In this document: piece after piece, positions 1 through 9,163 of the stretch
Position numbering within the stretch: the first letter of the stretch is position 1
Layout of the letters: each line of letters begins with the position of its first letter
Origin: Vogesella indigofera
GTDB lineage: Bacteria; Pseudomonadota; Gammaproteobacteria; Burkholderiales; Chromobacteriaceae
Length of the DNA: 64,000 nt
NCBI RefSeq assembly: GCF_003633895.1
Contig: NZ_RBID01000011.1
Span: 558,001 to 622,000 of the forward strand
Reading direction: 5' to 3'
Notes under the pieces: model-generated
What the model saw: the letters and a program-made list of their open reading frames with translations, nothing else
The model's database searches: none
Told to the model about the DNA's origin: nothing
Made by a program: the position numbers and the translations under genes

Positions 1-353
1 CGGAAGACTACGTGCACCGTATCGGTCGTACCGGTCGTGCCGGCCGTAGCGGCGTGGCGATCACCATCGCCGAATCGCGCGAATTCCACCGCGTGCGCCG
101 TATCGAGCAGTACATCAAGCGTTCGCTGACCGAAGCCGTGATCCCAGGCCTGGAGCCGACCCGTCGTCCGCCAAAAGGCCGTCCGGCCGGTGCCCGCAAC
201 AACGGCCCGCGTCGTGGTAGCGGCGGTGGTTACGGTGATCGCAAGCCGGGTAGCGGTGGCGGTTACGCCGGTCGCAGCAGCAGCGGTCCACGCCGCAGCG
301 GCAGTGGTGGCGGCAGCAGCTACAGCGGTAGCCGTGCCCCACGCGCTGAATAA
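1..353 (+). CDS. DEAD-box ATP-dependent RNA helicase, C-terminal part (5' end outside window)
   Basis: The reading frame is open from the left edge (codons from base 3) for 116 residues. It begins inside the helicase C-terminal RecA lobe: the text VHRIGRTGRAGRSG is helicase motif VI, which contacts ATP and RNA. The remaining ~70 residues are a low-complexity Gly/Arg/Ser tail typical of RhlE-type DEAD-box proteins, where basic tails bind RNA. Such enzymes unwind short RNA duplexes in ribosome assembly and mRNA decay. The lobe that would separate RhlE from DeaD or SrmB is missing, so no symbol is given. Confidence 0.9.
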   Translation, partial: EDYVHRIGRTGRAGRSGVAITIAESREFHRVRRIEQYIKRSLTEAVIPGLEPTRRPPKGRPAGARNNGPRRGSGGGYGDRKPGSGGGYAGRSSSGPRRSGSGGGSSYSGSRAPRAE

Positions 354-362
354 GTCGACATG

Positions 363-395
363 AAAAATCCCCGATGCCTGCATCGGGGATTTTTT
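363..395. terminator. Bidirectional Rho-independent terminator
   Basis: A perfect stem of AATCCCCGATG paired with CATCGGGGATT around a short loop is flanked by an A-run on the left and a T-run on the right. It lies 10 bp after the helicase stop and faces the 3' end of the convergent diguanylate cyclase gene, so it can stop transcription in both directions. Confidence 0.85.
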
Positions 396-400
396 CGTTT

Positions 401-413
401 GCGGCCAACCTTG
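401..413 (+). repeat. DUS-like repeat, intergenic copy
   Basis: Exact GCGGCCAACCTTG preceded by T. It sits just outside the terminator in the gap between two convergent genes and is followed by another G (TTGG). Confidence 0.75.
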
Positions 414-438
414 GTCGCCCTGGACTGACGGTGTCGTC

Positions 439-2127
439 TCAGTGGTGCGCAGTGTGCGACTTGTCGGAGTACATCTTGCGGTCGGCGGCGCGCAGCAGCA
501 GTTCCGGCTCGTCGCCATCCTCCGGATACATTGCCACGCCGATGCTGGCGGAGACGCGATACAGCGCGCCCTCATCGCGCACCGGCCGGTCGATGGCCAT
601 CTCCACCTTGCGTGCCAGCGTCGCCAGGGTCAGCTCGTCGCTGACCTGCGGAATCAGCAGCACGAATTCGTCACCCCCGACCCGCGCCACGGTGTCGGAG
701 CGGCGCAGCAGGGCCATCAGCCGGTCGGCCACGGTTTGCAACACCTTGTCGCCGGCGGCATGACCGTAGCGGTCATTGACCTGCTTGAAGCGATCCAGAT
801 CGACGAACATCACCGCAAACTGCTGGTGCAGACGTTCCGCGCGGCGGATCTCCTGCCCCAGCCGGTCGAACAGCAGGGTGCGGTTGATGCAGCCGGTCAG
901 CGCATCGTGCGAGGCCTGATACTGGATCAGCTGTTGCGATTCCTTGGCGTCGGTGACATCCATCAGCACGCCAAACAGTAGCGGCTCGCCCTCGCGCTCC
1001 ACCACTTGCGCGCGCAGCGCCAGCCAGCCGTAGCCGCTGTCGCCGTGGCGCAGGCGCACTTCTACGGCCAGTGGCGTGCGCTGTTGCAGGCTGTGCTGCA
1101 GCGCATCGCGCCAGCGCTGGCGATCCTGCACCAGCATCCGGCGCTCCACCTCCACCAGCGGCAACAGCGGGCGCGGCTCGACGGCCAGCAGGCGGCAGGC
1201 CTCTTGCGACAGCGACACCTGTCCGTCCTGCGGTGCATAACTCCAGTGCCCCAAACGGGCCACCTGCCCCGCCAGTCGCAGCCAGCCCAGCTGTTCCTCC
1301 ATCGCCTGCTGGGTCTGCATCGCCTCGTCGGCGGCCAGCTTGCGCTCCACCACGACCGCCGTCCAGCGCGCCAGGTGCTGCACAAACTCGGTGTCGGCAC
1401 TGGAAAACGGTGCGCGCGGTGCGCCGGCGCAGAACGCCAGCGTGCCAAAGATGCGGCCCTGCACCAGCAGCGGTATGCCGATGTAGGCGCGGAAGCGGAA
1501 TTCGCGGTAACAGGCGCTGTCGGCCAGTGCTGTTTCCAGCACGTCGGGCAGGCATAGCAGCTGGCCGTTCTGCAACGTGCGTTCGCAATAGGTCAGGTCC
1601 AGCGGCAGGGACTTGCCGCGACTCAGATCATTGCCGGCGTGGCAGGCAATGATTTCCAGTTGCGTGGCCTTGCGCTGGGCGACAAAGGCGATTTCCATGC
1701 CCAGCGCCGCCGCGCCGGCGGCCAGTGCGCTGTCCAGCCGGTGCAGGCGGTCTTTCTCGCTGGAGGCAGCCAGATCGGAGAGAATTTGCAGATAGTGTTC
1801 GCGCTGACGGCGCTTCTGCTCCTGCTCGTGCCAGTCCTGCAGTGGCACCAGCCGGTAGGCGGTCAGCGTGTTTGCCTGCGGGCCGGGCAGCAGGCCGAAC
1901 AGGCGCGAGTCCAACTGGCAGGGCAGCATGTCTGCCGGCAGTGGCGCGCCCTGCCACTCGCCGGCCCGGGCAAGCGGTAGCGCCATGCCGACGCTGGCCG
2001 CCTCGCCCAGCAATTGCCCGGCCGCGGAATTGCAGGCGCGTAGCCGCTGTTGCGCATCGAGTACCAGCCAGGGCGCGGCCGCAGTGTGCAGTAGCGTCAG
2101 CAGGCCATCATCAAGCACGTTCTGCAT
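439..2127 (-). CDS. PAS-GAF-PAS-GGDEF diguanylate cyclase
   Basis: 562 residues with no membrane segment, so probably cytoplasmic. A short PAS-like region (~10-60) is followed by a charged linker, a GAF domain (~115-260), a second PAS with PAC-like tail (~285-395) and a C-terminal GGDEF domain (~400-558). The active-site signature is intact (RVGGDEFVLL), so c-di-GMP synthesis from two GTP is expected. An RRSD motif five residues before GGDEF matches the RxxD inhibitory site for product feedback. The signal sensed by the PAS/GAF domains is unknown. An 11-bp inverted repeat covers the start codon (separate entry). It is convergent with the helicase gene. Confidence 0.93.
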   Translation of the reverse strand: MQNVLDDGLLTLLHTAAAPWLVLDAQQRLRACNSAAGQLLGEAASVGMALPLARAGEWQGAPLPADMLPCQLDSRLFGLLPGPQANTLTAYRLVPLQDWHEQEQKRRQREHYLQILSDLAASSEKDRLHRLDSALAAGAAALGMEIAFVAQRKATQLEIIACHAGNDLSRGKSLPLDLTYCERTLQNGQLLCLPDVLETALADSACYREFRFRAYIGIPLLVQGRIFGTLAFCAGAPRAPFSSADTEFVQHLARWTAVVVERKLAADEAMQTQQAMEEQLGWLRLAGQVARLGHWSYAPQDGQVSLSQEACRLLAVEPRPLLPLVEVERRMLVQDRQRWRDALQHSLQQRTPLAVEVRLRHGDSGYGWLALRAQVVEREGEPLLFGVLMDVTDAKESQQLIQYQASHDALTGCINRTLLFDRLGQEIRRAERLHQQFAVMFVDLDRFKQVNDRYGHAAGDKVLQTVADRLMALLRRSDTVARVGGDEFVLLIPQVSDELTLATLARKVEMAIDRPVRDEGALYRVSASIGVAMYPEDGDEPELLLRAADRKMYSDKSHTAHH

Positions 2128-2168
2128 ATCCGTAACCCGAGAAAAAGTTTTGGCATATTACGGATATG
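2125..2168 (-). promoter_or_regulatory. Inverted repeat covering the diguanylate cyclase start codon
   Basis: CATATCCGTAA (2125-2135) and TTACGGATATG (2158-2168) are perfect 11-bp inverted arms 22 bp apart. On the minus strand the second arm of the transcript contains the ATG itself and the purine-rich bases before it. Either an operator or an mRNA hairpin hiding the start is possible; which one cannot be told from sequence. Confidence 0.5.
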
Positions 2169-2188
2169 TCATAGTGATAACAAGATTT

Positions 2189-2680
2189 CTATAGCAGCGG
2201 CTGTATCAGTCGTAACAATAGTGTTGCAAACAGCGCGGCGACGGCGTCGTCCAGCATTACGCCGAAGCCGCCGTGCACGTGGCGGTCCAGCCATCGGATC
2301 GGCCACGGCTTGACGATGTCGAACAGACGGAAGGCGGCAAAAGCCAGCAGCCACCACAGTGGCGTGGCCGGCACCAGCGCCAGCACCAGCAGCATCGCCA
2401 CGATCTCGTCCCACACGATATGACCGGAATCGGCGACACCCAGCGCGCGGCTGGTGACGTCGCACAACCAGATGCCGAGCAGGAACAGCGGCAGCGTCAG
2501 TAGTGCCAGCGCCCCGCCACTGACGCCCAGCCACAGCAATAGTGCGGCCAGCGGCAACGCCGCCAGTGTGCCCCAGGTGCCGGGCGCGGGTGTGATCAGG
2601 CCGCTGCCAAAGCCCAGTGCCAGGAAGTGCGCCGGGCGCGCCAGCAAAAAGGCGCGATCCGGTTTACGCGAAGTGGTCAT
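2189..2680 (-). CDS. pgpA: Phosphatidylglycerophosphatase A
   Basis: 163 residues, the usual PgpA size. The enzyme removes phosphate from phosphatidylglycerophosphate to give phosphatidylglycerol at the inner membrane. Several hydrophobic segments and the family motifs WDEIVAMLLVL and DDAVAAL are visible. Its ATG lies 17 bp inside the end of thiL, so translation is probably coupled; it is the last gene of the ribE-ribBX-ribH-nusB-thiL-pgpA run. The thiL-pgpA linkage is common in proteobacteria and supports the call. Confidence 0.95.
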   Translation of the reverse strand: MTTSRKPDRAFLLARPAHFLALGFGSGLITPAPGTWGTLAALPLAALLLWLGVSGGALALLTLPLFLLGIWLCDVTSRALGVADSGHIVWDEIVAMLLVLALVPATPLWWLLAFAAFRLFDIVKPWPIRWLDRHVHGGFGVMLDDAVAALFATLLLRLIQPLL

Positions 2681-3605
2681 AGCCCAGTCTTTCCAGTGTC
2701 ACGGCGGTGCCGTGACCATCCAGTAGCCGCAAACCCGGCTCGGTCACGATGCGGCCAACCTTGGTCACCGTCACGCCGGCCTGGCGTGCCGCAGCCTCGA
2801 CCTCGGCGGCCCGTGCCGGGCTGGCGGTGAAGCACAGCTCGTAGTCGTCACCACCGGCGGCAATGCAGGACAGCAGCTGTGCGCGGGCGCCGTGCAGGGC
2901 CGGATGGGTCGGCAAGGCGTCCAGCCAGACCTCGGCGCCGCAGGCGGAGCGATCGAGAATATGGTGCAGGTCGGCGGCAAAGCCGTCGGAAACATCCAGT
3001 GCCGCATGGGCGATGCCGAGCAAGGCCCGGCCCAGCGCCACCCGTGGCTGCGGCCATTCCAGCTGCCGGCGGCATTCGGGTGGCAGATCCAGGCTCAGGC
3101 GGCCGAGGCGCTGTTGCAGTGCGGCGGCCGCCAGTCCCAGTTCGCCGGACACCCAGATGTCGTCGCCAGCCTGTGCTGCATCGCGGCGCAGCGCCTGGCC
3201 TTGCGGCGTTTCGCCGAAGATGGTCACCGACAGCGTCAGCGGGCCGCGGGTGGTGTCGCCGCCGATGATACTGACGCCGTGCTCTGCGGCCAGCCCGAAA
3301 AAGCCGCGCGCGAAGGCTTCCACCCAGGCACCGTCCAGCTGCGGCAGTGCCAGCGCCAGCACCGCCCAGCGCGGCGTGGCGCCCATCGCCGCCATGTCGG
3401 ACAGGTTGACCGCCAGCGTCTTGTGGCCCAGCGCCTCGGGATCGACATCGGGGAAGAAGTGACGCCCGGCCACCAACATGTCCACCGACACGTGCAGGTC
3501 GTGGCCGGGGCTGGGGCGCACGATGGCGGCATCGTCGCCGACGCCGAGCACGGCATCCGGCGCGGCCTGGGTGAAGTGACGGCGGATCAGTTCGAATTCA
3601 TTCAT
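2664..3605 (-). CDS. thiL: Thiamine-monophosphate kinase
   Basis: 313 residues. ThiL phosphorylates thiamine monophosphate with ATP to give thiamine pyrophosphate. Family motifs are present in order: GVGDDAAIV near the N-terminus, IIGGDTTRGP (~115) for Mg-ATP binding, and DVSDGFAAD (~205). It follows nusB after a 56-bp gap that includes a small GC hairpin (CACCCGCC.../GGCGGGTG), and overlaps pgpA by 17 bp. A copy of the dispersed 13-bp repeat encodes the K-V-G-R stretch near the C-terminus (2751-2763). Confidence 0.96.
   Translation of the reverse strand: MNEFELIRRHFTQAAPDAVLGVGDDAAIVRPSPGHDLHVSVDMLVAGRHFFPDVDPEALGHKTLAVNLSDMAAMGATPRWAVLALALPQLDGAWVEAFARGFFGLAAEHGVSIIGGDTTRGPLTLSVTIFGETPQGQALRRDAAQAGDDIWVSGELGLAAAALQQRLGRLSLDLPPECRRQLEWPQPRVALGRALLGIAHAALDVSDGFAADLHHILDRSACGAEVWLDALPTHPALHGARAQLLSCIAAGGDDYELCFTASPARAAEVEAAARQAGVTVTKVGRIVTEPGLRLLDGHGTAVTLERLGYDHFA
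2751..2763 (+). repeat. DUS-like repeat inside thiL
   Basis: Exact GCGGCCAACCTTG preceded by T; read on the coding (minus) strand as AAG GTT GGC CGC, residues K-V-G-R. Confidence 0.7.
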
Positions 3606-3661
3606 GGCGTGACAAATAAAAACACCCGCCGTGGCGGGTGTGACATGGAAGCAAGCAGCGC

Positions 3662-4111
3662 TCAGGCACCCTGACGACGGCTGCGGATGGCCTGCACTTC
3701 ATCGGCGCGCACGTCGGCGGCAAACTTGTCCAGCACGCCATTGACGAACTTGTGGCCGTCGGTGCCGCCGAAGGTCTTGGCGATCTCGATGGCTTCGTTG
3801 ATGATCACCGGATACGGCGTTTGCGGGTGCGAGCACAGCTCGAAGGCGGCCATCAGCAGGATGGCGCGCTCGACCGGGCTGACTTCCTGTTCGTCGCGGT
3901 CGTAGTACGGCTGCAGGCGTTTGGACAGCTCGGTCACGTCGCGCAGTACGCCGAACAGGATTTCGCGGAACAGCGCTTCGTCGGCCTTGACGAAGTAATC
4001 ATTCTCGCGCAGGTGTTTTTCGATCAGCGACGCGGGACGGTCAGCATTCAGCTGCCACTCGTAAATGCCCTGGACAGCGTATTCGCGGGCACGGCGGCGT
4101 GCGGTTTTCAT
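3662..4111 (-). CDS. nusB: Transcription antitermination factor NusB
   Basis: 149 residues, normal NusB length. NusB with NusE (S10) binds boxA RNA and supports processive transcription of rRNA operons. The start RRRAREYAVQGIYEWQ and the central PVERAILLMAAFEL and VIINEAIEIAKTFGG motifs are diagnostic of the all-helical NusB fold. It sits between ribH (34 bp upstream) and thiL, the standard arrangement in beta- and gammaproteobacteria. Confidence 0.97.
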   Translation of the reverse strand: MKTARRRAREYAVQGIYEWQLNADRPASLIEKHLRENDYFVKADEALFREILFGVLRDVTELSKRLQPYYDRDEQEVSPVERAILLMAAFELCSHPQTPYPVIINEAIEIAKTFGGTDGHKFVNGVLDKFAADVRADEVQAIRSRRQGA

Positions 4112-4145
4112 GTACGGCTTCCTTTATTTAAAGAACAGGCGCGGC

Positions 4146-4613
4146 TCAGCCACGCAGGGTCTTGTGCAGATTGACCATTTCGACCGCCACCTGCGCGGCT
4201 TCACGCCCCTTCACCGACATGCGCACTTCGGCTTGCTCGTCGGTTTCGGTGGTCAGAATGGCATTGGCGATCGGGATGTCGAAATCGAGACCGACACGGG
4301 TGACGCCCGCGCCGGATTCGTTGGATACCAGCTCGAAGTGATAGGTCTCGCCGCGGATCACCGCGCCCAGTGCGATCAGCGCGTCAAAGCGGCCGGACTT
4401 GGCCATGGTTTGCAGCACCAGTGGTGCCTCCAGCGCCCCCGGCACCGTGGCCAGGGTGATGTCGGCGGGGTTCACGCCCAGTGCCACCAGCTCGGACAAG
4501 CACGCATCGCGCAGACCATGGCATACCACGTCGTTGAAACGGCCCATGACGACGCCGATTTTCAGGCCGTTGGCAGACAGGTCGGGGGCAATACGGTTTA
4601 CTTGGTCCAGCAT
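4146..4613 (-). CDS. ribH: 6,7-dimethyl-8-ribityllumazine synthase
   Basis: 155 residues from ATG 4613, chosen because an AAGGAG ribosome site lies 6 bp before it; an in-frame ATG at 4643 would add ten atypical residues. The enzyme joins 5-amino-6-ribitylamino-uracil and 3,4-dihydroxy-2-butanone 4-phosphate, the penultimate riboflavin step. Visible motifs are [22 protein letters not shown] and [14 protein letters not shown], the last carrying the conserved catalytic His. Flanked by ribBX upstream and nusB downstream on the same strand. Confidence 0.97.
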   Translation of the reverse strand: MLDQVNRIAPDLSANGLKIGVVMGRFNDVVCHGLRDACLSELVALGVNPADITLATVPGALEAPLVLQTMAKSGRFDALIALGAVIRGETYHFELVSNESGAGVTRVGLDFDIPIANAILTTETDEQAEVRMSVKGREAAQVAVEMVNLHKTLRG

Positions 4614-4658
4614 CCGGTTCTCCTTGCGGCGAAAGCCAATCACGAAAAGGGGCGTATT

Positions 4659-5774
4659 TTAATCCAAATCGACGTGCACGTGTTCAGGTTGGACAAAGCC
4701 GGTGACCTCCAGCCCGAAACCGGTCATCGACGGCAGGTTGATCGGCGAGGCCATCAGCTTCATCTTGCCCACGCCCAGCGCGCGCAGCATCTGCGCGCCG
4801 ATACCGAAGGTCTTGCTGTCCCAGCGCTGGCGGACGGTGCTCTCCGCCTGTTCCGGCAGTGCGCGCGCCAGGATGTCGGCGCCGGATTCCGGACGGTGCA
4901 GCAGGATCACCACGCCGCAGCCCTTTTCCGCGATTTCTTCCAGCGCGTTGGGGATGGTCCAGCTGTGCTGGCCGCCCATCGGGTCGAGCAGGTCCATCAC
5001 CGACAGCGGCTCGTGCACGCGCACCAGCGTTTCCCGGTCGGCGTGCGGTTGGCCGCAAACCAGCGCCAGGTGCGTTGCCTTGGTCAGCACGTCCTGGAAC
5101 ACGTGCAGCTGGAAGGCGCCGAACGGCGTTTCCGCCAGCCGCTGGCCGACTTCCTCGACAAAGCACTCGGTACGGCTGCGGTAGTGGATCAGGTCGGCGA
5201 TGGTGCCGACCTTGAGGCCGTGTTCCTTGGCGAATTCGAGCAGTTCCGGCAGACGCGCCATGGTGCCGTCGTCGTTCATGATCTCGCAGATCACCGACGC
5301 CGGTTCCAGTCCGGCCAGTCGTGACAGGTCGCAGCCGGCTTCGGTATGGCCGGCGCGCACCAGCACGCCGCCCTTTTGTGCCTTCAGCGGGAATACGTGG
5401 CCGGGCTGCACGATGTCGGTCGGCCGCGCATCGCGCGCCACCGCTACCAGTGTGGTGTGGGCGCGGTCGGCGGCGGAAATGCCGGTGGTGACGCCCTCGG
5501 CGGCCTCAATCGACACGGTGAAATTGGTGCCGAAACTGGTGCCGTTGTTGGTCGCCATCATCGGCAGGTTCAGCTGCTTGCAGCGCTCTTCGGTCAGCGT
5601 CAGGCAGATCAGGCCACGGCCGAACTTGGCCATGAAGTTGATCGCCTCCGGCGTCACGTGCTCGGCGGCCATCACCAGGTCGCCTTCGTTCTCGCGGTCT
5701 TCGGCGTCCATCAGGACCACCATCTTGCCGGCCTTGATGTCGGCGATAATTTCTTGAACCGGGGAAATGCTCAT
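4659..5774 (-). CDS. ribB: 3,4-dihydroxy-2-butanone-4-phosphate synthase fused to a degenerate GTP cyclohydrolase II domain (RibBX type)
   Basis: 371 residues from ATG 5774, preceded by GGGAG; an upstream in-frame ATG at 5828 adds 18 residues of no family likeness. The N-terminal half is intact RibB ([27 protein letters not shown]), which makes dihydroxybutanone phosphate from ribulose 5-phosphate. The C-terminal half aligns with RibA by order ([39 protein letters not shown]), but the three zinc-binding cysteines of the CxxxxxxxxxxCxC segment are absent and the RQEGRGIGL arginine loop is changed. This matches the described proteobacterial RibBX variant, so the second domain is probably not a cyclohydrolase. 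A separate RibA elsewhere is expected. Confidence 0.9.
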   Translation of the reverse strand: MSISPVQEIIADIKAGKMVVLMDAEDRENEGDLVMAAEHVTPEAINFMAKFGRGLICLTLTEERCKQLNLPMMATNNGTSFGTNFTVSIEAAEGVTTGISAADRAHTTLVAVARDARPTDIVQPGHVFPLKAQKGGVLVRAGHTEAGCDLSRLAGLEPASVICEIMNDDGTMARLPELLEFAKEHGLKVGTIADLIHYRSRTECFVEEVGQRLAETPFGAFQLHVFQDVLTKATHLALVCGQPHADRETLVRVHEPLSVMDLLDPMGGQHSWTIPNALEEIAEKGCGVVILLHRPESGADILARALPEQAESTVRQRWDSKTFGIGAQMLRALGVGKMKLMASPINLPSMTGFGLEVTGFVQPEHVHVDLD

Positions 5775-5869
5775 GCTGTGTTCTCCCGCACGCCCTGCGT
5801 GCCAGACTTGCTGCGTAACTGCATTCATGCGCGGGCGGTGTGCGTCCGCGCGCCTGTAATCTGTTTATT

Positions 5870-5887
5870 GCGGCCAACGTTGGCCGC
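5870..5887. repeat. Palindromic DUS-like repeat between ribE and ribBX
   Basis: GCGGCCAACGTTGGCCGC, an 18-bp perfect palindrome formed by two overlapping head-to-head copies of the G variant. It sits in the 119-bp intercistronic gap of the riboflavin operon, where RNA could fold it into a short stem, but there is no T-run. Confidence 0.7.
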
Positions 5888-5893
5888 AGCGCG

Positions 5894-6502
5894 TCATGCC
5901 CGCGCCGCCAGCACCCGTTCCACGGTGTCGACGATGGCCTGTGTCTGCGGGTCGATCTCGATGTTGACGATGTCGCCGGCCTGGCGCACGCCCATCAGCG
6001 TGCGCTGCAGCGTTTCCGGGATCAGGTGCACGCAGAAGGTGTCACCCGACACGTCGCCGATGGTCAAGCTGCAGCCGTCAATACCGATATAGCCCTTTTT
6101 CAGTACGTATTTGGTCAGCGCAGCCGGCAGGCGGAACCAGACGGTGCGGTTGTCCGGGCTGCTGATCACCTCGGTGACGGTGGCGGTGGCCATGATGTGG
6201 CCGGACATCGCGTGGCCGCCGATGTCGTCGCCAAAGCGCGCGGCGCGCTCGACGTTGACCAGGTCGCCGACCTGCAGCGTGCCGAGGTTGGTCAGGCGCA
6301 GGGTCTCCGCCATCAGGTCGAAACTGACTTCCTCGCCGTCGATGCGGGTCACCGTCAGACAGCAGCCGTTGTGCGCAACTGAGGCTCCGATCTGCAGGCC
6401 GGGCAGCAGCGCGGCCGGCAGTGCCAGCCGATGGCTGCGGAATGCGGTTTTTTCTTCGATGGCGACGATGCGCGCCATGCCTTGCACAATGCCAGTGAAC
6501 AT
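5894..6502 (-). CDS. ribE: Riboflavin synthase, alpha subunit
   Basis: 202 residues. It dismutates two 6,7-dimethyl-8-ribityllumazine molecules to riboflavin. It starts with the hallmark MFTGIVQGM and contains two similar beta-barrel halves; the repeated GxSxAxNGxCLTV-like segments read [13 protein letters not shown] (first) and [13 protein letters not shown] (second). It is the first gene of the operon that continues with ribBX and ribH. No FMN riboswitch is visible in the 170 bp before it. A TACAAT box (minus strand, 6537-6542) would start a ~28-nt leader. Confidence 0.96.
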   Translation of the reverse strand: MFTGIVQGMARIVAIEEKTAFRSHRLALPAALLPGLQIGASVAHNGCCLTVTRIDGEEVSFDLMAETLRLTNLGTLQVGDLVNVERAARFGDDIGGHAMSGHIMATATVTEVISSPDNRTVWFRLPAALTKYVLKKGYIGIDGCSLTIGDVSGDTFCVHLIPETLQRTLMGVRQAGDIVNIEIDPQTQAIVDTVERVLAARA

Positions 6503-6587
6503 GGTTTTGCCTTCATTTCAGGACAAACGATCATCGATTGTACCGCGTTGCAGCGCAAAATCCGACCTCGCTGCCAGCAAGGTTGGC

Positions 6588-6600
6588 CGCAGCGGCGTAT
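6588..6600 (-). repeat. DUS-like repeat in the ribE-prfC divergent gap
   Basis: Exact GCGGCCAACCTTG on the minus strand, preceded by T. It lies upstream of both divergent genes, 73 bp before the prfC start. Confidence 0.75.
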
Positions 6601-6672
6601 GCCGGCGCGCAAAAGCCGGCCAAAATCCAGTACAATCGCCTGTTTTTTCGAATCTTTGCCCTACTGGAAGCC

Positions 6673-8283
6673 ATGTCCGCCGAACTGATCCGCATTGCCG
6701 ATGAAGTTGCCCGTCGCCGCACCTTCGCCATCATCTCCCACCCCGACGCCGGTAAAACCACGCTGACCGAAAAACTGCTGCTGTTCTCTGGCGCGATCCA
6801 GATGGCCGGTACGGTGAAGGGCAAGAAAGGCGGCAAGTTCGCCACCTCCGACTGGATGGAAATTGAGAAGCAGCGCGGCATCTCGGTGGCGTCGTCGGTG
6901 ATGCAGTTCGACTATCGCGACCACACCGTCAACCTGCTGGACACCCCGGGTCACCAGGACTTCTCCGAAGACACCTACCGCGTGCTGACCGCTGTGGACA
7001 GCGCACTGATGGTGATCGACGCCGCCAAGGGCGTGGAAGAGCAGACTATCAAGCTGCTCAACGTCTGCCGCCTGCGCAACACCCCGATCGTCACCTTCAT
7101 GAACAAGTACGACCGTGAAGTGCGCGATTCGCTGGAGCTGCTGGACGAAGTCGAGAGCGTGCTGAAGATCCGCTGCGCGCCGATCACCTGGCCGATCGGC
7201 ATGGGCAAGGCTTTCCGCGGCGTGTACAGCCTGCTGTCCGACGAGGTGATCCTGTTCGAAGCCGGCAGCGAGAAGCTGATCAGCGACATCGAGATCATCA
7301 AGGGTATCGACAACCCGCGTCTGGACGAGCTGTTCCCGCTGGAAATGGAACAGCTGCGCATGGAGATCGAACTGGTCAAGGGCGCCTCCAACGAGTGGAA
7401 TCTGGACGAATTCCTCGCCGGCGAACTGACCCCGGTGTTCTTCGGCTCGGCGATCAACAACTTCGGCGTGCGCGAGATTCTGGACGCGCTGATCAACTGG
7501 GCGCCGGCGCCGCAGCTGCGTGACGCCACCGTGCGCGACGTGGCGCCGACCGAAGGCAAGTTCTCCGGCTTCGTGTTCAAGATCCAGGCCAATATGGACC
7601 CGAAACACCGCGACCGCATCGCCTTCCTGCGCGTGTGCTCCGGCCGCTTCGAACGCGGCATGAAGATGAAGCACCTGCGCCTGAACCGTGACATTGCCGC
7701 CAGCTCGGTGGTGACCTTCATGTCGCACGACCGCGAGATCGTGGAAGAGGCATTTGCCGGCGATATCATAGGCATCCCCAACCACGGCAACATCCAGATT
7801 GGCGACAGCTTCTCCTCCGGCGAAGAACTTACCTTTACCGGCATCCCGTTCTTTGCCCCGGAAATGTTCCGCAGCGTGCGCATCAAGAACCCGTTGAAGC
7901 TGAAGCAGCTGCAAAAAGGCCTGCAACAGCTGGGCGAAGAAGGTGCGGTGCAGGTGTTCAAGCCGCACAGCGGTGGCGACCTGATCCTCGGCGCGGTCGG
8001 CGTGCTGCAGTTTGAAGTGGTGGCCTCCCGCCTGGCGGCAGAATACGGTGTCGATGCCGTGTTCGAGTCGTCCAATATCTGGTCGGCGCGCTGGTTCAGC
8101 TGCGACAACCGCAAGAAGCTGGATGAATTCAGCGACGCGCTGGTGATGAACATCGCCACCGACGCCGGCGGCAACCTCGCCTATCTGGCGCCCAACCGCG
8201 TCAACCTGGCGCTGACGCAGGAACGCTGGCCGGACATTGTGTTCCACGAAACGCGTGAACACGCGGTGAAACTGAACGATTGA
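6673..8283 (+). CDS. prfC: Peptide chain release factor 3
   Basis: 536 residues from ATG 6673; a longer frame from 6538 encodes no family-like sequence. RF3 is a translational GTPase that recycles RF1/RF2 from the ribosome after termination. GTPase motifs: G1 HPDAGKTT, G2/switch with [12 protein letters not shown]3 DTPGHQDF, G4 NKYDRE. The C-terminal EF-G-like domains follow (ISSG-like [18 protein letters not shown]). A TACAAT hexamer at 6631-6636 may be the -10 box. Its stop codon overlaps the start of the MscS-type gene (TGATG). Confidence 0.96.
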   Translation: MSAELIRIADEVARRRTFAIISHPDAGKTTLTEKLLLFSGAIQMAGTVKGKKGGKFATSDWMEIEKQRGISVASSVMQFDYRDHTVNLLDTPGHQDFSEDTYRVLTAVDSALMVIDAAKGVEEQTIKLLNVCRLRNTPIVTFMNKYDREVRDSLELLDEVESVLKIRCAPITWPIGMGKAFRGVYSLLSDEVILFEAGSEKLISDIEIIKGIDNPRLDELFPLEMEQLRMEIELVKGASNEWNLDEFLAGELTPVFFGSAINNFGVREILDALINWAPAPQLRDATVRDVAPTEGKFSGFVFKIQANMDPKHRDRIAFLRVCSGRFERGMKMKHLRLNRDIAASSVVTFMSHDREIVEEAFAGDIIGIPNHGNIQIGDSFSSGEELTFTGIPFFAPEMFRSVRIKNPLKLKQLQKGLQQLGEEGAVQVFKPHSGGDLILGAVGVLQFEVVASRLAAEYGVDAVFESSNIWSARWFSCDNRKKLDEFSDALVMNIATDAGGNLAYLAPNRVNLALTQERWPDIVFHETREHAVKLND

Positions 8284-9161
8284 TGACGGGGGATGCACTG
8301 ATGCCCGCCTGGCTCGTCTCGCTGTTCCACAGCTACGGTTCGGACTTCTTCCGCTCCGCGGTGCTGGTCGTGGTGCTGCTGCTGGTTTACGGCAGCATCG
8401 TACGCACCATTGCGGCCAACCCGCGTGTGCCGGTGGATACCCGCCGCCGCTGGATGATCAACATCCGCAACGCGCTGATCATCATCGGGCTGGCCGGCTT
8501 CGTCACCATCTGGGCACGCGAGCTGCAGACCATCGCGCTGTCGATGGTGGCGTTCACCGCGGCGCTGGTGGTGGCCACCAAGGAGCTGCTGATGTGCCTC
8601 GGCGGCGGGCTGGTGCGTTCGATGTCGGGCAGCTACGAGCTGGGCGACATCATCGAGATCGGCACCATCCGCGGCCGGGTGATGGACATCACGATGCTCA
8701 GCACCACCATCATCGAGATCGGCCCGCGCCATGATGCACACCAGGCCACTGGCCGCTCGCTGAACTTCCCCAACAGCCTGCTGCTGACGCAGGCGGTGGC
8801 GCGCGAGAACTTCACCGGCGACTACGTGATGCACATCATCACCATCCCGCTGCCGTACAGCGTGCGTCCGGCCAGGGCGGAACGCCTGTTGCAGGAGATC
8901 GCCAACGAGGCCTGCGCGCCGCATCTGGAAGGCGCCCGCCGCCATATGGCGATGCTGGAAAGCAAGCTGCTGATGGATACGCCGTCGGTGGAGCCGCGCA
9001 TTTCGCTGCAGCCGGCCAGCGAGAAGGAATACCGCCTGATCGCCCGCATCGCGCTGCCGCCGCGTGAACGACAGCGCATCGAGCAGGCGATCCTGCACCG
9101 CTTCATGTTCGAGTGTTTCCCGGAAACAGAACCGCACCCGGCGGCGCCCGCCGCGGACTGA
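8283..9161 (+). CDS. MscS-family mechanosensitive ion channel
   Basis: 292 residues if the overlapping TGATG start at 8283 is used; ATG 8301 behind GGGGG is an equally good start. Three hydrophobic segments lie at about 15-40, 60-80 and 85-105, followed by the MscS beta-domain (SGSYELGDIIEIG...GRVMDITMLSTTII) and a soluble alpha/beta tail. Family members open under membrane tension to release solutes. The Gly-rich pore helix is short and reads GGGLVRSMSG, so gating properties cannot be inferred. It lies between prfC and the TetR gene, both almost abutting. Confidence 0.88.
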   Translation: MTGDALMPAWLVSLFHSYGSDFFRSAVLVVVLLLVYGSIVRTIAANPRVPVDTRRRWMINIRNALIIIGLAGFVTIWARELQTIALSMVAFTAALVVATKELLMCLGGGLVRSMSGSYELGDIIEIGTIRGRVMDITMLSTTIIEIGPRHDAHQATGRSLNFPNSLLLTQAVARENFTGDYVMHIITIPLPYSVRPARAERLLQEIANEACAPHLEGARRHMAMLESKLLMDTPSVEPRISLQPASEKEYRLIARIALPPRERQRIEQAILHRFMFECFPETEPHPAAPAAD

Positions 9162-9163
9162 CC

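Noticed and set aside
6503-6672. Possible FMN riboswitch before ribE
   Set aside because: Only 170 bp separate ribE from prfC and none of the conserved RFN-element segments or its multi-stem layout could be found.
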